A stretch of DNA of 64,000 nt from JAAYUD01 sp963676865 (GCA_963676865.2 CAXXSS010000002.1:1-64000), one strand, 5' to 3'. Positions 25,319 to 34,778 are shown, numbered from the stretch's first letter. The notes: generated by a model from the letters alone, not told the origin. Program-made: numbers and translations.

Positions 25319-27521
25319 TATCGTAATGTGCTTGTATAGCTATCAAATGATGGCCTGTGCGGACTATTACACGCCCGAAATGTGCAATATGTTTAGTGTA
25401 TACAATCACAACGATTTATATACCTTCAATAGAATGTACGGTTTCAACGAAGGGAATAAGATGGATGCTGCCCAATTCAATTTTTGGAAGTCTTACTTCA
25501 ATAATAAGGTAAATTCGAAAACAATAAAAGATGCTTTATTCAATAACGAAACAAAACCCTTAAGCGGTTTAATAAAATACTTGCAACAACACAAAGATAT
25601 GGATGGAGCTCATTATTTGATTTTGTTGCAACAAATGAGGAAGATCGATAATGGCGATGCATGGGACTATCCGACAAAGGAACAGTTGGCTAACAATAAT
25701 AGAGTATGGACAAATATACTGAACGATGCTTCACGTCGTATCGTCTCTTCCAAGAAGTTGGGCAGTCGTTATTGGTTGATGGCTATGCGAGCCGCTTTTT
25801 ATACAAACAATAAAGAACAATGTCAATGGCTTTGGGATAAGTATCAAGCCAACTGCGTTCACAATGATATCAGAATACTTGCCGAAGGTTACCTTGCCAG
25901 CTACTGGTATAAGAATGGAGAGCGAGAAAGAGCCCGTGAATTCTATGCAAAGGTGGGCGACTTGCAAAGCTTACGATGGTGTTTCAGGAGCGATATAGGA
26001 CTCAAAGGTATTCAGAAGTTGTATGCCGAAGCTCCCAACTCGGTGGCTTTCCCCTATCTCATTCAAGATTATGTGAACGCTATAGACAATGATTTGCATC
26101 CTGCTTGGGAGGAGCCAACAGAGAACGATTCCGTGAGACAAATAGTGACTGCGGAGATGAAAGAATTCAGAAGATTCGCAGACCGCGTACTGAATGAGAA
26201 TAAAGTACAGAATCCGGCTCTATGGAAGTCGGCTGCCGCATATTTTGCCTATCTGCTTGGAGAGAACAAGACGGCTATAAATGAACTGAAAGAAGCTTTA
26301 CAACTAAGAGGTACCGACCGAATGAAAGAAAATATCCGTGTGCTCCGATTGATGGTCGAATCCGATGCCCCGAACTACAACAACCCATCGTTTGACGAAT
26401 ATATTCTGAAAGAGCTGCGTTGGCTCATGGCAAAAGCCAAGAGCGAGCCTTTATTTGCGGACTACAACTATAAATATTATGTCAGAAACCATTATACAGA
26501 TGTATTGCAACGAATCGTTCTTTACAATCTCACGCCCGGTTATTTAAAAGCCGGCAAGTTTAATACAGGAACGGTTCTTACAGGGATGACCAACGAGTTT
26601 GTCAATATGTGCATTCGAAAGAATAAGAGAACTAACAAACATTTGGCCGATTGGACAGAAGGATACTATCGAAATGACTATAACGACTGCTACTTTGCAC
26701 TACTCGATACGGCTGATGTAAAAGAGGTGGTGCGTTATCAAGACTTCCTCTCCCACCCTGCAAAAGGCAGTGCGCTCGAGCAATATGCAGCTTCTTACTG
26801 CTACAATGATATGAACTATTACAACGAGCTGATAGGTACCAAATATATGCGAATCGAGGACTTCGGAAAGGCAGTCGAGTATTTGAAAAAAGTATCATTG
26901 CTTTTTATTTCGGCTATGAATATTGCTCCCTATTTACATACAGACAGCTCCTACCCCATGTGGTATGTTTGGAAATACAGGAAGGCGCTGGATAAGAAAA
27001 GATTTGCGAAAGTGATGCTCACGGTAAATCCTAAACTTTTGTTCTGCAACAGCATGCTGGCACTATGCCAACGCCTTATGTTGGCCACCGACGATAAAGA
27101 AAAAGGGAATCTGAACTATGAGTTGGCTAAGAAATATATTCAGGCATCTAACGTTGGTCACTGTTGGGGATATTTGCATTATGCATGGAGCATCGATTCT
27201 ACATATGGAGCAGGAAATTCTAAAGAACAGTACATTGCTCACGCCAAAGAATGTTTGCAACAATCAATGAAACAGAACCAGACAACGATAAACAAGATTA
27301 ACTGTCTCTTCGCTCTTGCTTCATTAGCCGACAGCCCATGGAGAACTTGGACATACGACCAACAGACAGACAAAAACATACCCGAATACCACAAAGAAAG
27401 CTCACAAGCCCAGCTATTTGCTCAACTTTGTACTTATCGCTCTACAACAGCATTTATAAACGAAGGCTTGAGTAAATGCGATAATCTGGAATCTTACATA
27501 GACTACTATAGAAAAAAATAA
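25290..27521 (+). CDS. Large exported protein of unknown function, helical-repeat type
   Basis: A 743-residue protein with a hydrophobic N-terminus (MKWIRFIAVSIVMCLYSYQMMAC) that ends in a possible lipobox. No known catalytic motif is seen. The body is helix-rich, with TPR-like stretches (ARREFYAKVGD-like, NELKEALQLRGTDR, AVEYLKKVS, AKECLQQSM), which suggests a superhelical binding protein. It starts 29 bases inside the upstream lipoprotein gene and ends at a strong bidirectional terminator, so the two genes form one unit. They likely act together in the cell envelope (inference). Confidence 0.6.
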   Translation: MKWIRFIAVSIVMCLYSYQMMACADYYTPEMCNMFSVYNHNDLYTFNRMYGFNEGNKMDAAQFNFWKSYFNNKVNSKTIKDALFNNETKPLSGLIKYLQQHKDMDGAHYLILLQQMRKIDNGDAWDYPTKEQLANNNRVWTNILNDASRRIVSSKKLGSRYWLMAMRAAFYTNNKEQCQWLWDKYQANCVHNDIRILAEGYLASYWYKNGERERAREFYAKVGDLQSLRWCFRSDIGLKGIQKLYAEAPNSVAFPYLIQDYVNAIDNDLHPAWEEPTENDSVRQIVTAEMKEFRRFADRVLNENKVQNPALWKSAAAYFAYLLGENKTAINELKEALQLRGTDRMKENIRVLRLMVESDAPNYNNPSFDEYILKELRWLMAKAKSEPLFADYNYKYYVRNHYTDVLQRIVLYNLTPGYLKAGKFNTGTVLTGMTNEFVNMCIRKNKRTNKHLADWTEGYYRNDYNDCYFALLDTADVKEVVRYQDFLSHPAKGSALEQYAASYCYNDMNYYNELIGTKYMRIEDFGKAVEYLKKVSLLFISAMNIAPYLHTDSSYPMWYVWKYRKALDKKRFAKVMLTVNPKLLFCNSMLALCQRLMLATDDKEKGNLNYELAKKYIQASNVGHCWGYLHYAWSIDSTYGAGNSKEQYIAHAKECLQQSMKQNQTTINKINCLFALASLADSPWRTWTYDQQTDKNIPEYHKESSQAQLFAQLCTYRSTTAFINEGLSKCDNLESYIDYYRKK

Positions 27522-27540
27522 GAAAGGAAATACTGCAATA

Positions 27541-27589
27541 ATAGAAAAGGGATATGTCTTCATCGCTGAAGCGCATATCCCTTTTCTAT
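27541..27589. terminator. Bidirectional terminator between convergent genes
   Basis: Perfect 16-bp arms at 27541-27556 and 27574-27589 (ATAGAAAAGGGATATG and its complement). The A-rich and T-rich ends serve both strands: the 25290 gene and the DUF4369 gene converge here. Confidence 0.9.
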
Positions 27590-27611
27590 ATAACTTTAAC
27601 AGGATTCTTAT

Positions 27612-28439
27612 TTATTGACCTTGTTGAGCTCCTTGCTGAGGCATCTGCATTCCGCCCTGCGAAGAACCGTTTGAAGGTTGACCACCCAATTGGGGTTGCT
27701 GTTGAGTGTGCGTCGACTCATTTTGTTCCATCCGCTGCTGCTCAATCATCAGCTTAGCATTTTCGTGTGCCTTTGAAATGAATTCGTTTACCAAGGCATT
27801 ATTTTTGAACGACTCTGGAGCATCTTTCAACAAGTCTTCTATCTGTGGGGTCATAATAGGATATGGCATACTACTACAAACCATGATAAAGACACTTGGC
27901 CCTAAAGCATTTTCATAATTATCTTTTATAAATTTCTTCACCAACGCGTTCAGCTGAGTGTTTATAGACTCGGCCTCGCTCCCAAGTTGAAGCTGAATGG
28001 AAGACTCATCAATGCCTTGCATCATCATTTGAGTAGATCGATGGTCTAAATTCTGCAATTTCTGATCCATCTCGTTCTTCTTGGTAATGAACTGATATAA
28101 TTTATCATTGAGTGGAGTGCCACTTACCTTCATATCATCGTCAGTAATGTCTATTTTAATACTGCCACTTTCGAGAACAACAGGCATCAAACTTTGGTCG
28201 TCCATATAAAGAGAAGCAACCATTATAGAATCTATACTGCCATTCATTTTGAAAGTGCCATGAATAACCTCCGCCGAATCAACATTAACCCATTTGTCAT
28301 TCTTCAGAACTTTGAGGTAAAGCGTTTTCCCATCCATATAAGAGACAGAAGAAGTGCCGCTCACTTTATAGCTATGACCACATGATGTCAGAGTAATAGC
28401 CATTACAAAAAGTAGTGGAAGTAATTTATTAAATTGCAT
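27612..28439 (-). CDS. DUF4369 lipoprotein with Gln-rich tail
   Basis: A 275-residue protein. MQFNKLLPLLFVMAITLTSC is a lipoprotein signal. Residues about 25-110 (GTSSVSYMDGKTLYLKVL, VIHGTFKMNGSID, VVLESGSIKIDI) match DUF4369, a beta-rich domain often fused to thioredoxin domains in Bacteroidetes; here no thioredoxin domain follows. The last 40 residues are rich in Gln, Gly and Ser (THTQQQPQLGGQPSNG), low-complexity and probably disordered. Function unknown. Confidence 0.8.
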   Translation of the reverse strand: MQFNKLLPLLFVMAITLTSCGHSYKVSGTSSVSYMDGKTLYLKVLKNDKWVNVDSAEVIHGTFKMNGSIDSIMVASLYMDDQSLMPVVLESGSIKIDITDDDMKVSGTPLNDKLYQFITKKNEMDQKLQNLDHRSTQMMMQGIDESSIQLQLGSEAESINTQLNALVKKFIKDNYENALGPSVFIMVCSSMPYPIMTPQIEDLLKDAPESFKNNALVNEFISKAHENAKLMIEQQRMEQNESTHTQQQPQLGGQPSNGSSQGGMQMPQQGAQQGQ

Positions 28440-28581
28440 AATAATCCTATTTGTTATTTGTAAAGCAACAAAGTTAATATGCTTCTCAAAATTTAAAAAA
28501 CTTTTTAGCGTTATTTAAATCAATAACGATATTTTTCAATAAGTTGAGTCCAATGAAAGATATTTTCTCACAGAAAAATGA

Positions 28582-28589
28582 TACTTTTG
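28582..28589 (+). promoter_or_regulatory. -7 element for the sialate esterase gene
   Basis: TACTTTTG, 68 bases before the ATG at 28658, leaving a leader of about 60 bases. Confidence 0.5.
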
Positions 28590-28657
28590 CAAAGACATAA
28601 CAGAAGAAGAAGCATAAATCATAAACATAGATCATAAACTTAAACTCTAAAACAATA

Positions 28658-30067
28658 ATGAAGTACAGATTTCTTTCACTATTCCTACTTCTAGGAATTT
28701 GTCTTTCCACAAAAGCAAAAGTGGTATTGCCCGAATTATTTAGTGATAATATGGTTTTGCAACAGTCCACATCCGTCAAAATATGGGGCAAAGCTAAACC
28801 AGATGCTAATGTAAGCATCAAATGTTCATGGAACAATACTCCTGTTGTCGTAAGAAGCGGCAAAGACGGTCATTGGACTGCCTGGCTCAAAACACCAACC
28901 GGCTCGTACCAACCGCAGAACCTCATTATCTCCGATGGGCAGGCACTCAAGGTGAATAATGTATTAATAGGCGAAGTGTGGATGTGTTCGGGGCAAAGCA
29001 ACATGGAAATAACGCTGAACGGATATTGGAATTGCCCCATTGTTAATGCCAACGACATGATTGCCGAAGCTGGTACGCACAAAGGTATACGCTGTCTGAC
29101 GGTAGAGAGAAATGGTGCCATCGCTCCGCAAGATAATTGCAAGGGTACGTGGAAAGAATCCAATTCAAAGAATGCTTCTGGCTTTAGTGCGACGGCCTAT
29201 TATTTTGCTCTGGAACTCAACAAGACACTCAACGTTCCGATAGGAATACTTGTTTGTAGCTGGGGAGGTTCGACGGTTGAAGGTTGGTTGCCAGAGAGTA
29301 TCTTGAAAGGTTATAGTGATATAGATCTCAACCGCATAAAAGAGCCGAAAGATGAATGGCTGAAACCCGAAATCATGTACAACGGGATGTTACATCCTAT
29401 CACAGGCTATACGGTAAAAGGATTCTTATGGTATCAAGGAGAATCGAACGTGGGTCGTCACTCAACTTATGCCGACCGTTTGGCTACCATGGTAAAGTTG
29501 TGGCGCCAAGAATGGGGAGAAGGTAATATACCTTTTTATATGGTAGAAATCGCTCCCTATCAATATGGCGAAGGAGACAGAGGTGCCTATCTACGGGAAG
29601 CTCAATACAAGGCATCGACTATTATTCCCAATAGCGGCATTGTTTGCACCAACGACTTGGTAGAACCGTATGAGCAATACAACATACACCCCAAAGATAA
29701 AGAGCACGTTGGCAAACGCCTCTGTTACTTGGCACTTGCCAACACCTACAAACAAGAAGGAATAGAAGCCTATGGCCCATCGTACAAATCGATAGAAATA
29801 AAAGACGACAAAGCCATACTTTCATTCAACCGCGCACAAGACGGTTTCAACCGTTTTGATGGTATGCTAGGCTTTGAAGTAGCAGGCGCAGACAAAGTCT
29901 TTCATCCGGCTACGGCAAAGATAGTAAACAACCAACAGATAGAAGTTATATCTTCAGATGTTTCTGCTCCCGTAGCTGTAAGATATTGTTTTCGCAATTT
30001 CCAATTGGGAAATGTAAAAAACACTAGAGATTTGCCTCTTATACCTTTCAGAACAGACAATTGGTGA
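28658..30067 (+). CDS. Sialate O-acetylesterase family protein (SGNH hydrolase)
   Basis: A 469-residue secreted esterase. Signal peptide MKYRFLSLFLLLGICLSTKA. The start VVLPELFSDNMVLQQ and GEVWMCSGQSNME with the nucleophile S114 are typical of sialate O-acetylesterases (SASA/DUF303). VCSWGGSTVEGW, FLWYQGESNV and a late IHPKDKEHVGKRLCYLAL with the catalytic His complete the set. It removes acetyl groups from sialic acids or plant glycans in the periplasm. Not in a visible polysaccharide utilisation locus. Followed by its own terminator. Confidence 0.93.
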   Translation: MKYRFLSLFLLLGICLSTKAKVVLPELFSDNMVLQQSTSVKIWGKAKPDANVSIKCSWNNTPVVVRSGKDGHWTAWLKTPTGSYQPQNLIISDGQALKVNNVLIGEVWMCSGQSNMEITLNGYWNCPIVNANDMIAEAGTHKGIRCLTVERNGAIAPQDNCKGTWKESNSKNASGFSATAYYFALELNKTLNVPIGILVCSWGGSTVEGWLPESILKGYSDIDLNRIKEPKDEWLKPEIMYNGMLHPITGYTVKGFLWYQGESNVGRHSTYADRLATMVKLWRQEWGEGNIPFYMVEIAPYQYGEGDRGAYLREAQYKASTIIPNSGIVCTNDLVEPYEQYNIHPKDKEHVGKRLCYLALANTYKQEGIEAYGPSYKSIEIKDDKAILSFNRAQDGFNRFDGMLGFEVAGADKVFHPATAKIVNNQQIEVISSDVSAPVAVRYCFRNFQLGNVKNTRDLPLIPFRTDNW

Positions 30068-30088
30068 TTCTATAACAAGAATAAAGAT

Positions 30089-30116
30089 AAAAAGGCGCCG
30101 TCATAAGCGCCTTTTT
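30089..30116 (+). terminator. Terminator after the sialate esterase
   Basis: AAAAAGGCGC (30089-30098) pairs with GCGCCTTTTT (30107-30116), 8-base loop, T tract on the plus strand. Confidence 0.9.
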
Positions 30117-30174
30117 TCTATCAGTATGTATCGTTATATCGAAAAGATAGAGACGAAATCAAATTTTCGACCTT

Positions 30175-30258
30175 ATGTCGCTTTCGACTCACGCCCGTGA
30201 ATCGAAAAAAACGTCCTTACGAAACTTGCGACTCACGGGCGTGAGTCGCAAACGACAT
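30175..30258. repeat. Palindrome array 2: palindromes at 22-bp pitch inside an outer inverted repeat
   Basis: Palindromes are centred at 30194.5 (30183-30206, 11-bp arms with one mismatch) and 30238.5 (30226-30251, perfect 12-bp arms, TTGCGACTCACG). A weak CGTCCTTACG lies exactly midway at 30216.5, giving a 22-bp lattice. An outer inverted repeat pairs 30175-30193 with 30240-30258 (17 of 19) and begins with ATGTCG. It lies between the convergent esterase and GH25 genes, past the esterase terminator. Confidence 0.85.
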
Positions 30259-30349
30259 CAATACGACATCACAAAAACATATATAAGATTTATTACGAAG
30301 ATCGTTTCGTCGCTACCCTCCGATTTAAACGATGCTGGCAGCAGAGCCT

Positions 30350-31180
30350 TTAGTTGAGAAGCAAAGAGACCATCTCGTCCATCGAACCATTGAAGACATT
30401 TAAATCGACATCACCACTGATGCCCGGCACATAGCCTACATCGGTATATTGCCAAAAGCTCCACTTGCCCTTATAGGCAATAGACGAGACATAGTAATGA
30501 GCGATCCAATAAGGATAACGATTGAAGAAATCATCGTCGAGACAATCCAACTTAAATTTGTACGAAGTATACAAAATGGGCTTCACCCCATAGTGCGCCT
30601 CAATGCGTTGCAGCCACTGCTTCACATCTTTCTGAAAAACAGCTTTGACCAAATGGCCACTTTTTTCCACATCCAATACGGGTGGAAGGTCTCCTTTCTT
30701 CAACTTTACAGTATGAATAAAGAAATCAGCTTGCTGCAAAGGGTCTACCTGAGGTTCATAATAATGATAAGCACTCACAATGAAACCGTATTTTCGGGCT
30801 TGCGCCATATTGCGAAAATAAGATTCATCGACTATATCGTTGCCATCGGTAGCCTTGATAAAAATAAATTGGAGCGGAATATCCGTGTAACGGTTTTTAG
30901 CAACCTTTCCCCAATTGATATTACCTTGATAATGCGATATATCGATACCGCAAACCTCGTATCCTCTAGGCAACTGAGTATAATATGGAGCCCTATTAAG
31001 ATGCAAATGCCACCGAAAAGCATAAGGGCGGATAAAAAACAGATAGAATGCGGTAGAAAAGACAACCACGATCATCACGGTAAGCAAACTTCGGAGCCAT
31101 TGCGGCATAGAATGTTCTTGTTTCCGTCGCTTACGCGAGGTCTTACGGGGACGTGATGATCGTGATGTCGGCTTATTCAA
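30350..31180 (-). CDS. Membrane-anchored GH25 lysozyme
   Basis: A glycoside hydrolase family 25 domain at about residues 70-270 has EVCGIDISHYQGNINW at its start and PPVLDVEKSG with the catalytic Asp-x-Glu. One transmembrane helix (LLTVMIVVVFSTAFYLFF) precedes it. The N-terminal 25 residues are very basic. The upstream start codon at 31180 is TTG; an ATG at 31108 would skip the basic segment. The longer form is preferred because a basic cytoplasmic tail suits a signal anchor. It probably cleaves peptidoglycan in the periplasm. It starts 11 bases after the PPi-PFK stop. Confidence 0.85.
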   Translation of the reverse strand: MNKPTSRSSRPRKTSRKRRKQEHSMPQWLRSLLTVMIVVVFSTAFYLFFIRPYAFRWHLHLNRAPYYTQLPRGYEVCGIDISHYQGNINWGKVAKNRYTDIPLQFIFIKATDGNDIVDESYFRNMAQARKYGFIVSAYHYYEPQVDPLQQADFFIHTVKLKKGDLPPVLDVEKSGHLVKAVFQKDVKQWLQRIEAHYGVKPILYTSYKFKLDCLDDDFFNRYPYWIAHYYVSSIAYKGKWSFWQYTDVGYVPGISGDVDLNVFNGSMDEMVSLLLN

Positions 31181-31191
31181 AATAACTTATT

Positions 31192-32838
31192 TTATTTATT
31201 TTGTTCTAACAATAAAGTTTTTGTCGTTTGATCGCAAACAGCTGATGGTCCGAAATATTGGATAGGACCCGGATATACATAATCCGTTTCTTCAGCCCAT
31301 TTATCGCGTTGCGAAGCAAACGCCTTGAATGGAGCTCCATCAAGTTCAACAAGCGCTTTCTTGATAACAGGCTTCATTTCGCCGTTACGTTTCTCCATGT
31401 TGAGCATCATCGTGATAGGCACACCGCCTGCAATCCATTTTTCGGCAGCAGCTATTGTGTTGCGAACAGAAGCCATATAACCGGTCTTTCCGCTTACAAT
31501 CAATGCCGAAGCAGCAACACCGAGCGAATAGCAATAGTCTGCATCAAAATTGGATGGAGCAGCACAACGTCCTTCGTAGCCGAAGAAATGGTGCAATGAA
31601 GAAAATTTACCATTATATTTACCTTCGTCTTTCCACTGAGCCAATTTGGTAGCTACCATATCACTCAATAGCTTTTCTGTTTCAATCTGCGATACTTGAA
31701 CATTTCCGTGCGGATCGCGATCTAATGCCAACTGACGAGCGACTCCCGATGGAAGCGAAGAGTAAGTCTCGGCATTTTCTTTTGATAATTTACTGGCAAT
31801 GTATTCTACCTGATGAGATTTCTTGATGTGCGAGAATTCTTCAGCATTATTTGCCAAGAAGTCATTGAGTTCGGCAATAAGACGTTTAACAGCCGGAACA
31901 AACTCTATCAGACCTTCAGGAATCAAAACCGTACCATAATTCTTACCTTGCTCTGCACGTTTGGCAACAATACCCGCAATATATGTAACAATATCGTTAA
32001 GCGACATGTTTTTCTTTTCAACTTCTTCGCTGATAATACAGATGTTGGGTTGTACCTGCAAAGCGCATTCCAAGGCAATGTGAGATGCCGAACGGCCCAT
32101 CAACTTGATAAAATGCCAATACTTGCGAGCAGAATTGCAGTCACGTTCAATGTTGCCGATTACTTCAGAATATACCTTTGTTGCCGTATCAAAGCCGAAA
32201 GATGTTTCAATCATTTCGTTCTTTAAGTCACCGTCAATCGTTTTCGGACAACCGATAACCTGAACCCCTGTGCCAATAGCTTTATAGTATTCGGCCAATA
32301 CACAAGCATTCGTGTTAGAATCGTCACCACCGATAATAACGACAGCCTTGATATTTAATTTTTTTAAAATTTCATGACCACTATCGAACTGATCTTTTTT
32401 CTCAAGCTTAGTACGCCCCGAGCCAATCATGTCGAAACCACCTGTATTGCGATAATCATCAATAACATCAGCCGTCAGTTCTATATATTTGTGATCAATT
32501 AAACCCGAAGGGCCCATCAGAAAGCCATAAAGACGACAGTCTTTATTGAGTTTTTTAATACCATCGAAGATACCACAAATAACGTTATGTCCTCCAGGAG
32601 CTTGTCCACCGGAAAGAATAACACCTACATTAAAAGCCGGGATATCAACCTTTTCAGTAGTAGATTCAAATTTAATGATAGGGAGCCCATACGTGTTTGG
32701 GAACATTTTTTTAATTTCTTCCTGATCGGCTACCGACTGTGTCGGATCACCTTCAACAGCCTTTGCTAAGCCTTTGAGTGCATCAGGGAGTTTGGGCTGA
32801 TAAGAAGCCCTTTCAATTTGAAGTGCACTTTTAGTCAT
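31192..32838 (-). CDS. pfp: Diphosphate-fructose-6-phosphate 1-phosphotransferase
   Basis: A 548-residue PPi-dependent phosphofructokinase of the long type. Motifs are ILSGGQAPGGHNV, VVIIGGDDSNTNA with the Asp that selects pyrophosphate over ATP, CPKTIDGDLKN for catalysis, and MGRSASHIALE. It interconverts fructose 6-phosphate and fructose 1,6-bisphosphate using PPi, reversible glycolysis typical of Bacteroidetes. Followed after 11 bases by the GH25 gene. Confidence 0.95.
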   Translation of the reverse strand: MTKSALQIERASYQPKLPDALKGLAKAVEGDPTQSVADQEEIKKMFPNTYGLPIIKFESTTEKVDIPAFNVGVILSGGQAPGGHNVICGIFDGIKKLNKDCRLYGFLMGPSGLIDHKYIELTADVIDDYRNTGGFDMIGSGRTKLEKKDQFDSGHEILKKLNIKAVVIIGGDDSNTNACVLAEYYKAIGTGVQVIGCPKTIDGDLKNEMIETSFGFDTATKVYSEVIGNIERDCNSARKYWHFIKLMGRSASHIALECALQVQPNICIISEEVEKKNMSLNDIVTYIAGIVAKRAEQGKNYGTVLIPEGLIEFVPAVKRLIAELNDFLANNAEEFSHIKKSHQVEYIASKLSKENAETYSSLPSGVARQLALDRDPHGNVQVSQIETEKLLSDMVATKLAQWKDEGKYNGKFSSLHHFFGYEGRCAAPSNFDADYCYSLGVAASALIVSGKTGYMASVRNTIAAAEKWIAGGVPITMMLNMEKRNGEMKPVIKKALVELDGAPFKAFASQRDKWAEETDYVYPGPIQYFGPSAVCDQTTKTLLLEQNK

Positions 32839-32934
32839 TTTTTTTGTTGTGTATTAAATTTACTAATTACCTATAATGTTCCGCAAATTTCGTGATTTTT
32901 TCTGAATAAAGAACCTTTTTAATTATAAAAGATG

Positions 32935-32942
32935 TATCTTTG
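32935..32942 (+). promoter_or_regulatory. -7 element for the 32981-34601 operon
   Basis: TATCTTTG, 38 bases before the ATG at 32981. Confidence 0.55.
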
Positions 32943-32980
32943 ACACAAATAAGTAAATGATCATTTTAAATTTTACAGTT

Positions 32981-33250
32981 ATGGCAAACAAGAGAAACAT
33001 CAAGAAAAATATTAATTATATTTCAGGTGAATTGTTCACTGAGTGTTTGGTACAAAGTCTATATGTTCCTGGTACAGATAAAGAAAAAGCAGATAAGTTA
33101 ATGGGAGAAATCCTTACTTGTCAAGATGATTTTCTTCGTCGTCTAAGCCATGTTGAACCAGGAAATGTAAAAGGCTTTTTCAAGAAAATTCGCGAGGATT
33201 TTAATGCCAAGACAAAAGAGTTCGTCGAGGCTATCGGTAAACTTAACTAA
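32981..33250 (+). CDS. Conserved small hypothetical protein
   Basis: An 89-residue, basic, helical cytoplasmic protein from the ATG at 32981 (an in-frame ATG at 32957 is also possible but gives a hydrophobic extension). It contains MANKRNIKKNINYISGELF and CQDDFLRRLSHVEPGNVKGFFKKI. No known domain is recognised. It opens a tight three-gene operon with an acyltransferase and an amidase. Confidence 0.7.
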   Translation: MANKRNIKKNINYISGELFTECLVQSLYVPGTDKEKADKLMGEILTCQDDFLRRLSHVEPGNVKGFFKKIREDFNAKTKEFVEAIGKLN

Positions 33251-33256
33251 GTTTGA

Positions 33257-33811
33257 ATGAGAAGACGTCTCTATAATTTTATTTATACCTATATATTAAG
33301 GTGGAAATACAAAGTGACTGTTCCAATGTTCGACAAGTGTGTTATATGTGCAGCACCTCACACCACAAATTCAGACTTATTTTTAGGTAAACTTTTTTTT
33401 GGAATTGTAAGTAACAAACGAGCCTACTTTCTAATGAAAAAAGAATGGTTCTTTTTTCCGTTGGGTGTTTTCTTTCGGGCTGTTGGAGGTATTCCAGTCG
33501 ATCGAAGTCATAAACATAAGATATCGATGACACAGCAGATGGCAACGATTTTTGCCAAACGCAAGTACTTCACTTTAGCTATTACTCCCGAAGGTACCCG
33601 CTCTGCGAATTCGGAGTGGAAAAAAGGATTCTATTATATTGCTTTAGAGGCCAAAGTGCCTATCGTGCTTGTAGGTATCGATTATGCTACAAACACGATT
33701 GTGGCAAGTAAATATATTATACCAAATGGAGATATCGATGCTCAGATGCTGGAGATAAAACAACACTTCGCTCAATTTAAAGGCAAACATCCAGAACGTT
33801 TTGCCATATAA
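33257..33811 (+). CDS. PlsC-like acyltransferase
   Basis: A 184-residue protein of the lysophosphatidic acid acyltransferase family. H35 and D40 in APHTTNSD form the HxxxxD catalytic motif. ITPEGTRS is the substrate-binding motif, and VPIVLVGIDY follows. It is shorter than PlsC (about 245) and probably peripheral on the inner membrane. It may transfer acyl chains to a lysophospholipid or another alcohol. The stop is one base before the next start. Confidence 0.85.
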   Translation: MRRRLYNFIYTYILRWKYKVTVPMFDKCVICAAPHTTNSDLFLGKLFFGIVSNKRAYFLMKKEWFFFPLGVFFRAVGGIPVDRSHKHKISMTQQMATIFAKRKYFTLAITPEGTRSANSEWKKGFYYIALEAKVPIVLVGIDYATNTIVASKYIIPNGDIDAQMLEIKQHFAQFKGKHPERFAI

Positions 33812-33812
33812 A

Positions 33813-34601
33813 ATGCGTATTAGTCTATTACAAACCGATATTGTATGGGAAGATAAGAAAGCCAATCTCAATCGATTGGAAAAATATCTTGAACAATTAA
33901 CGGGACAAACCGATTTGATTGTTCTCCCAGAGATGTTCTCTACAGGTTTCAGTATGAACTGTGAAACACTTGCAGAAAACGTAGATGATACAACGGTTTC
34001 TATATTAAAGGAATGGAGTCTAAAATATCAATTGGCATTATGCGGTAGTTATATTGCCAAAGGAAAAGACTCTAAAAATTATAACAGAGGATTCTTTATT
34101 TCGCCCGATGGCAATGCCTTTTATTATGATAAGCGGCATTTATTCCGTATGAGCAAAGAATCCGATTTTTTCTCTGCCGGCAACAGACAACTGATTATTA
34201 ACTTCAAAGGATTTCGTATATCCCTATTAATCTGTTACGATTTGCGTTTTCCGGTATGGAGCAGAAACATAGACAATGGCTACGACCTATTAATATATGT
34301 AGCCAATTGGCCTGCATCTCGCCGAAACGTTTGGGATACACTTCTAAAAGCACGTGCTATAGAAAATATGAGCTATGTTTGTGGTGTGAACCGAGTAGGT
34401 ACGGACGGCAATGGGTTGCCCTACAATGGAGGTAGCGCCCTTATATCGGCCAAAGGAAATATTCTAGCATCAGTTGACGATGATAAAGAAGGATTTGTCA
34501 CTACAACTATAGATTTGAATAGCCTAAAACATTTCCGCGATAAGTTTCCGGCATGGAAAGATGCCGATCAGTTTGTTATTCATACAAGTGAAAGACAATA
34601 A
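33813..34601 (+). CDS. yafV: Omega-amidase, YafV/Nit2-type nitrilase
   Basis: A 262-residue cytoplasmic carbon-nitrogen hydrolase. Catalytic residues are the Glu in IVLPEMFSTGF, the Lys in YYDKRHLF and the Cys in LLICYDLRFP. The spacing and FSTGFSMN are typical of omega-amidases, which hydrolyse alpha-ketoglutaramate and alpha-ketosuccinamate. The start is the ATG at 33813 (MRISLLQTDI), not the TTG at 33801. Last gene of the operon. Confidence 0.9.
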   Translation: MRISLLQTDIVWEDKKANLNRLEKYLEQLTGQTDLIVLPEMFSTGFSMNCETLAENVDDTTVSILKEWSLKYQLALCGSYIAKGKDSKNYNRGFFISPDGNAFYYDKRHLFRMSKESDFFSAGNRQLIINFKGFRISLLICYDLRFPVWSRNIDNGYDLLIYVANWPASRRNVWDTLLKARAIENMSYVCGVNRVGTDGNGLPYNGGSALISAKGNILASVDDDKEGFVTTTIDLNSLKHFRDKFPAWKDADQFVIHTSERQ

Positions 34602-34634
34602 CTCCTCCACTTCGGCATTCGAATTCTAAAATAA

Positions 34635-34778
34635 TCAAATCAAATACTTAATGGCAATAACAATAGCAGCTGCAATAATTGCAAATAGCCAGAACATACG
34701 CCATGCCATTTTTGCCATAAACTTTAGAACAAACAATATCACTAAAATTGCTATAATAATTATTGCGGTCTTCATCAT
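34635..34778 (-). CDS. Small membrane protein, 47 residues
   Basis: Open frame from tandem ATGs at 34778 and 34775 to TGA at 34635. The product begins MMKTAIIIIAILVILFVLKF and ends AIIAAAIVIAIKYLI. Two hydrophobic segments flank a short basic-aromatic linker (MAKMAWRMFW), so it may form two short transmembrane helices. A purine-rich GAAGAG precedes the ATG, and a -7 element TACCTTTG lies at 34821-34828. Function unknown. Confidence 0.6.
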   Translation of the reverse strand: MMKTAIIIIAILVILFVLKFMAKMAWRMFWLFAIIAAAIVIAIKYLI

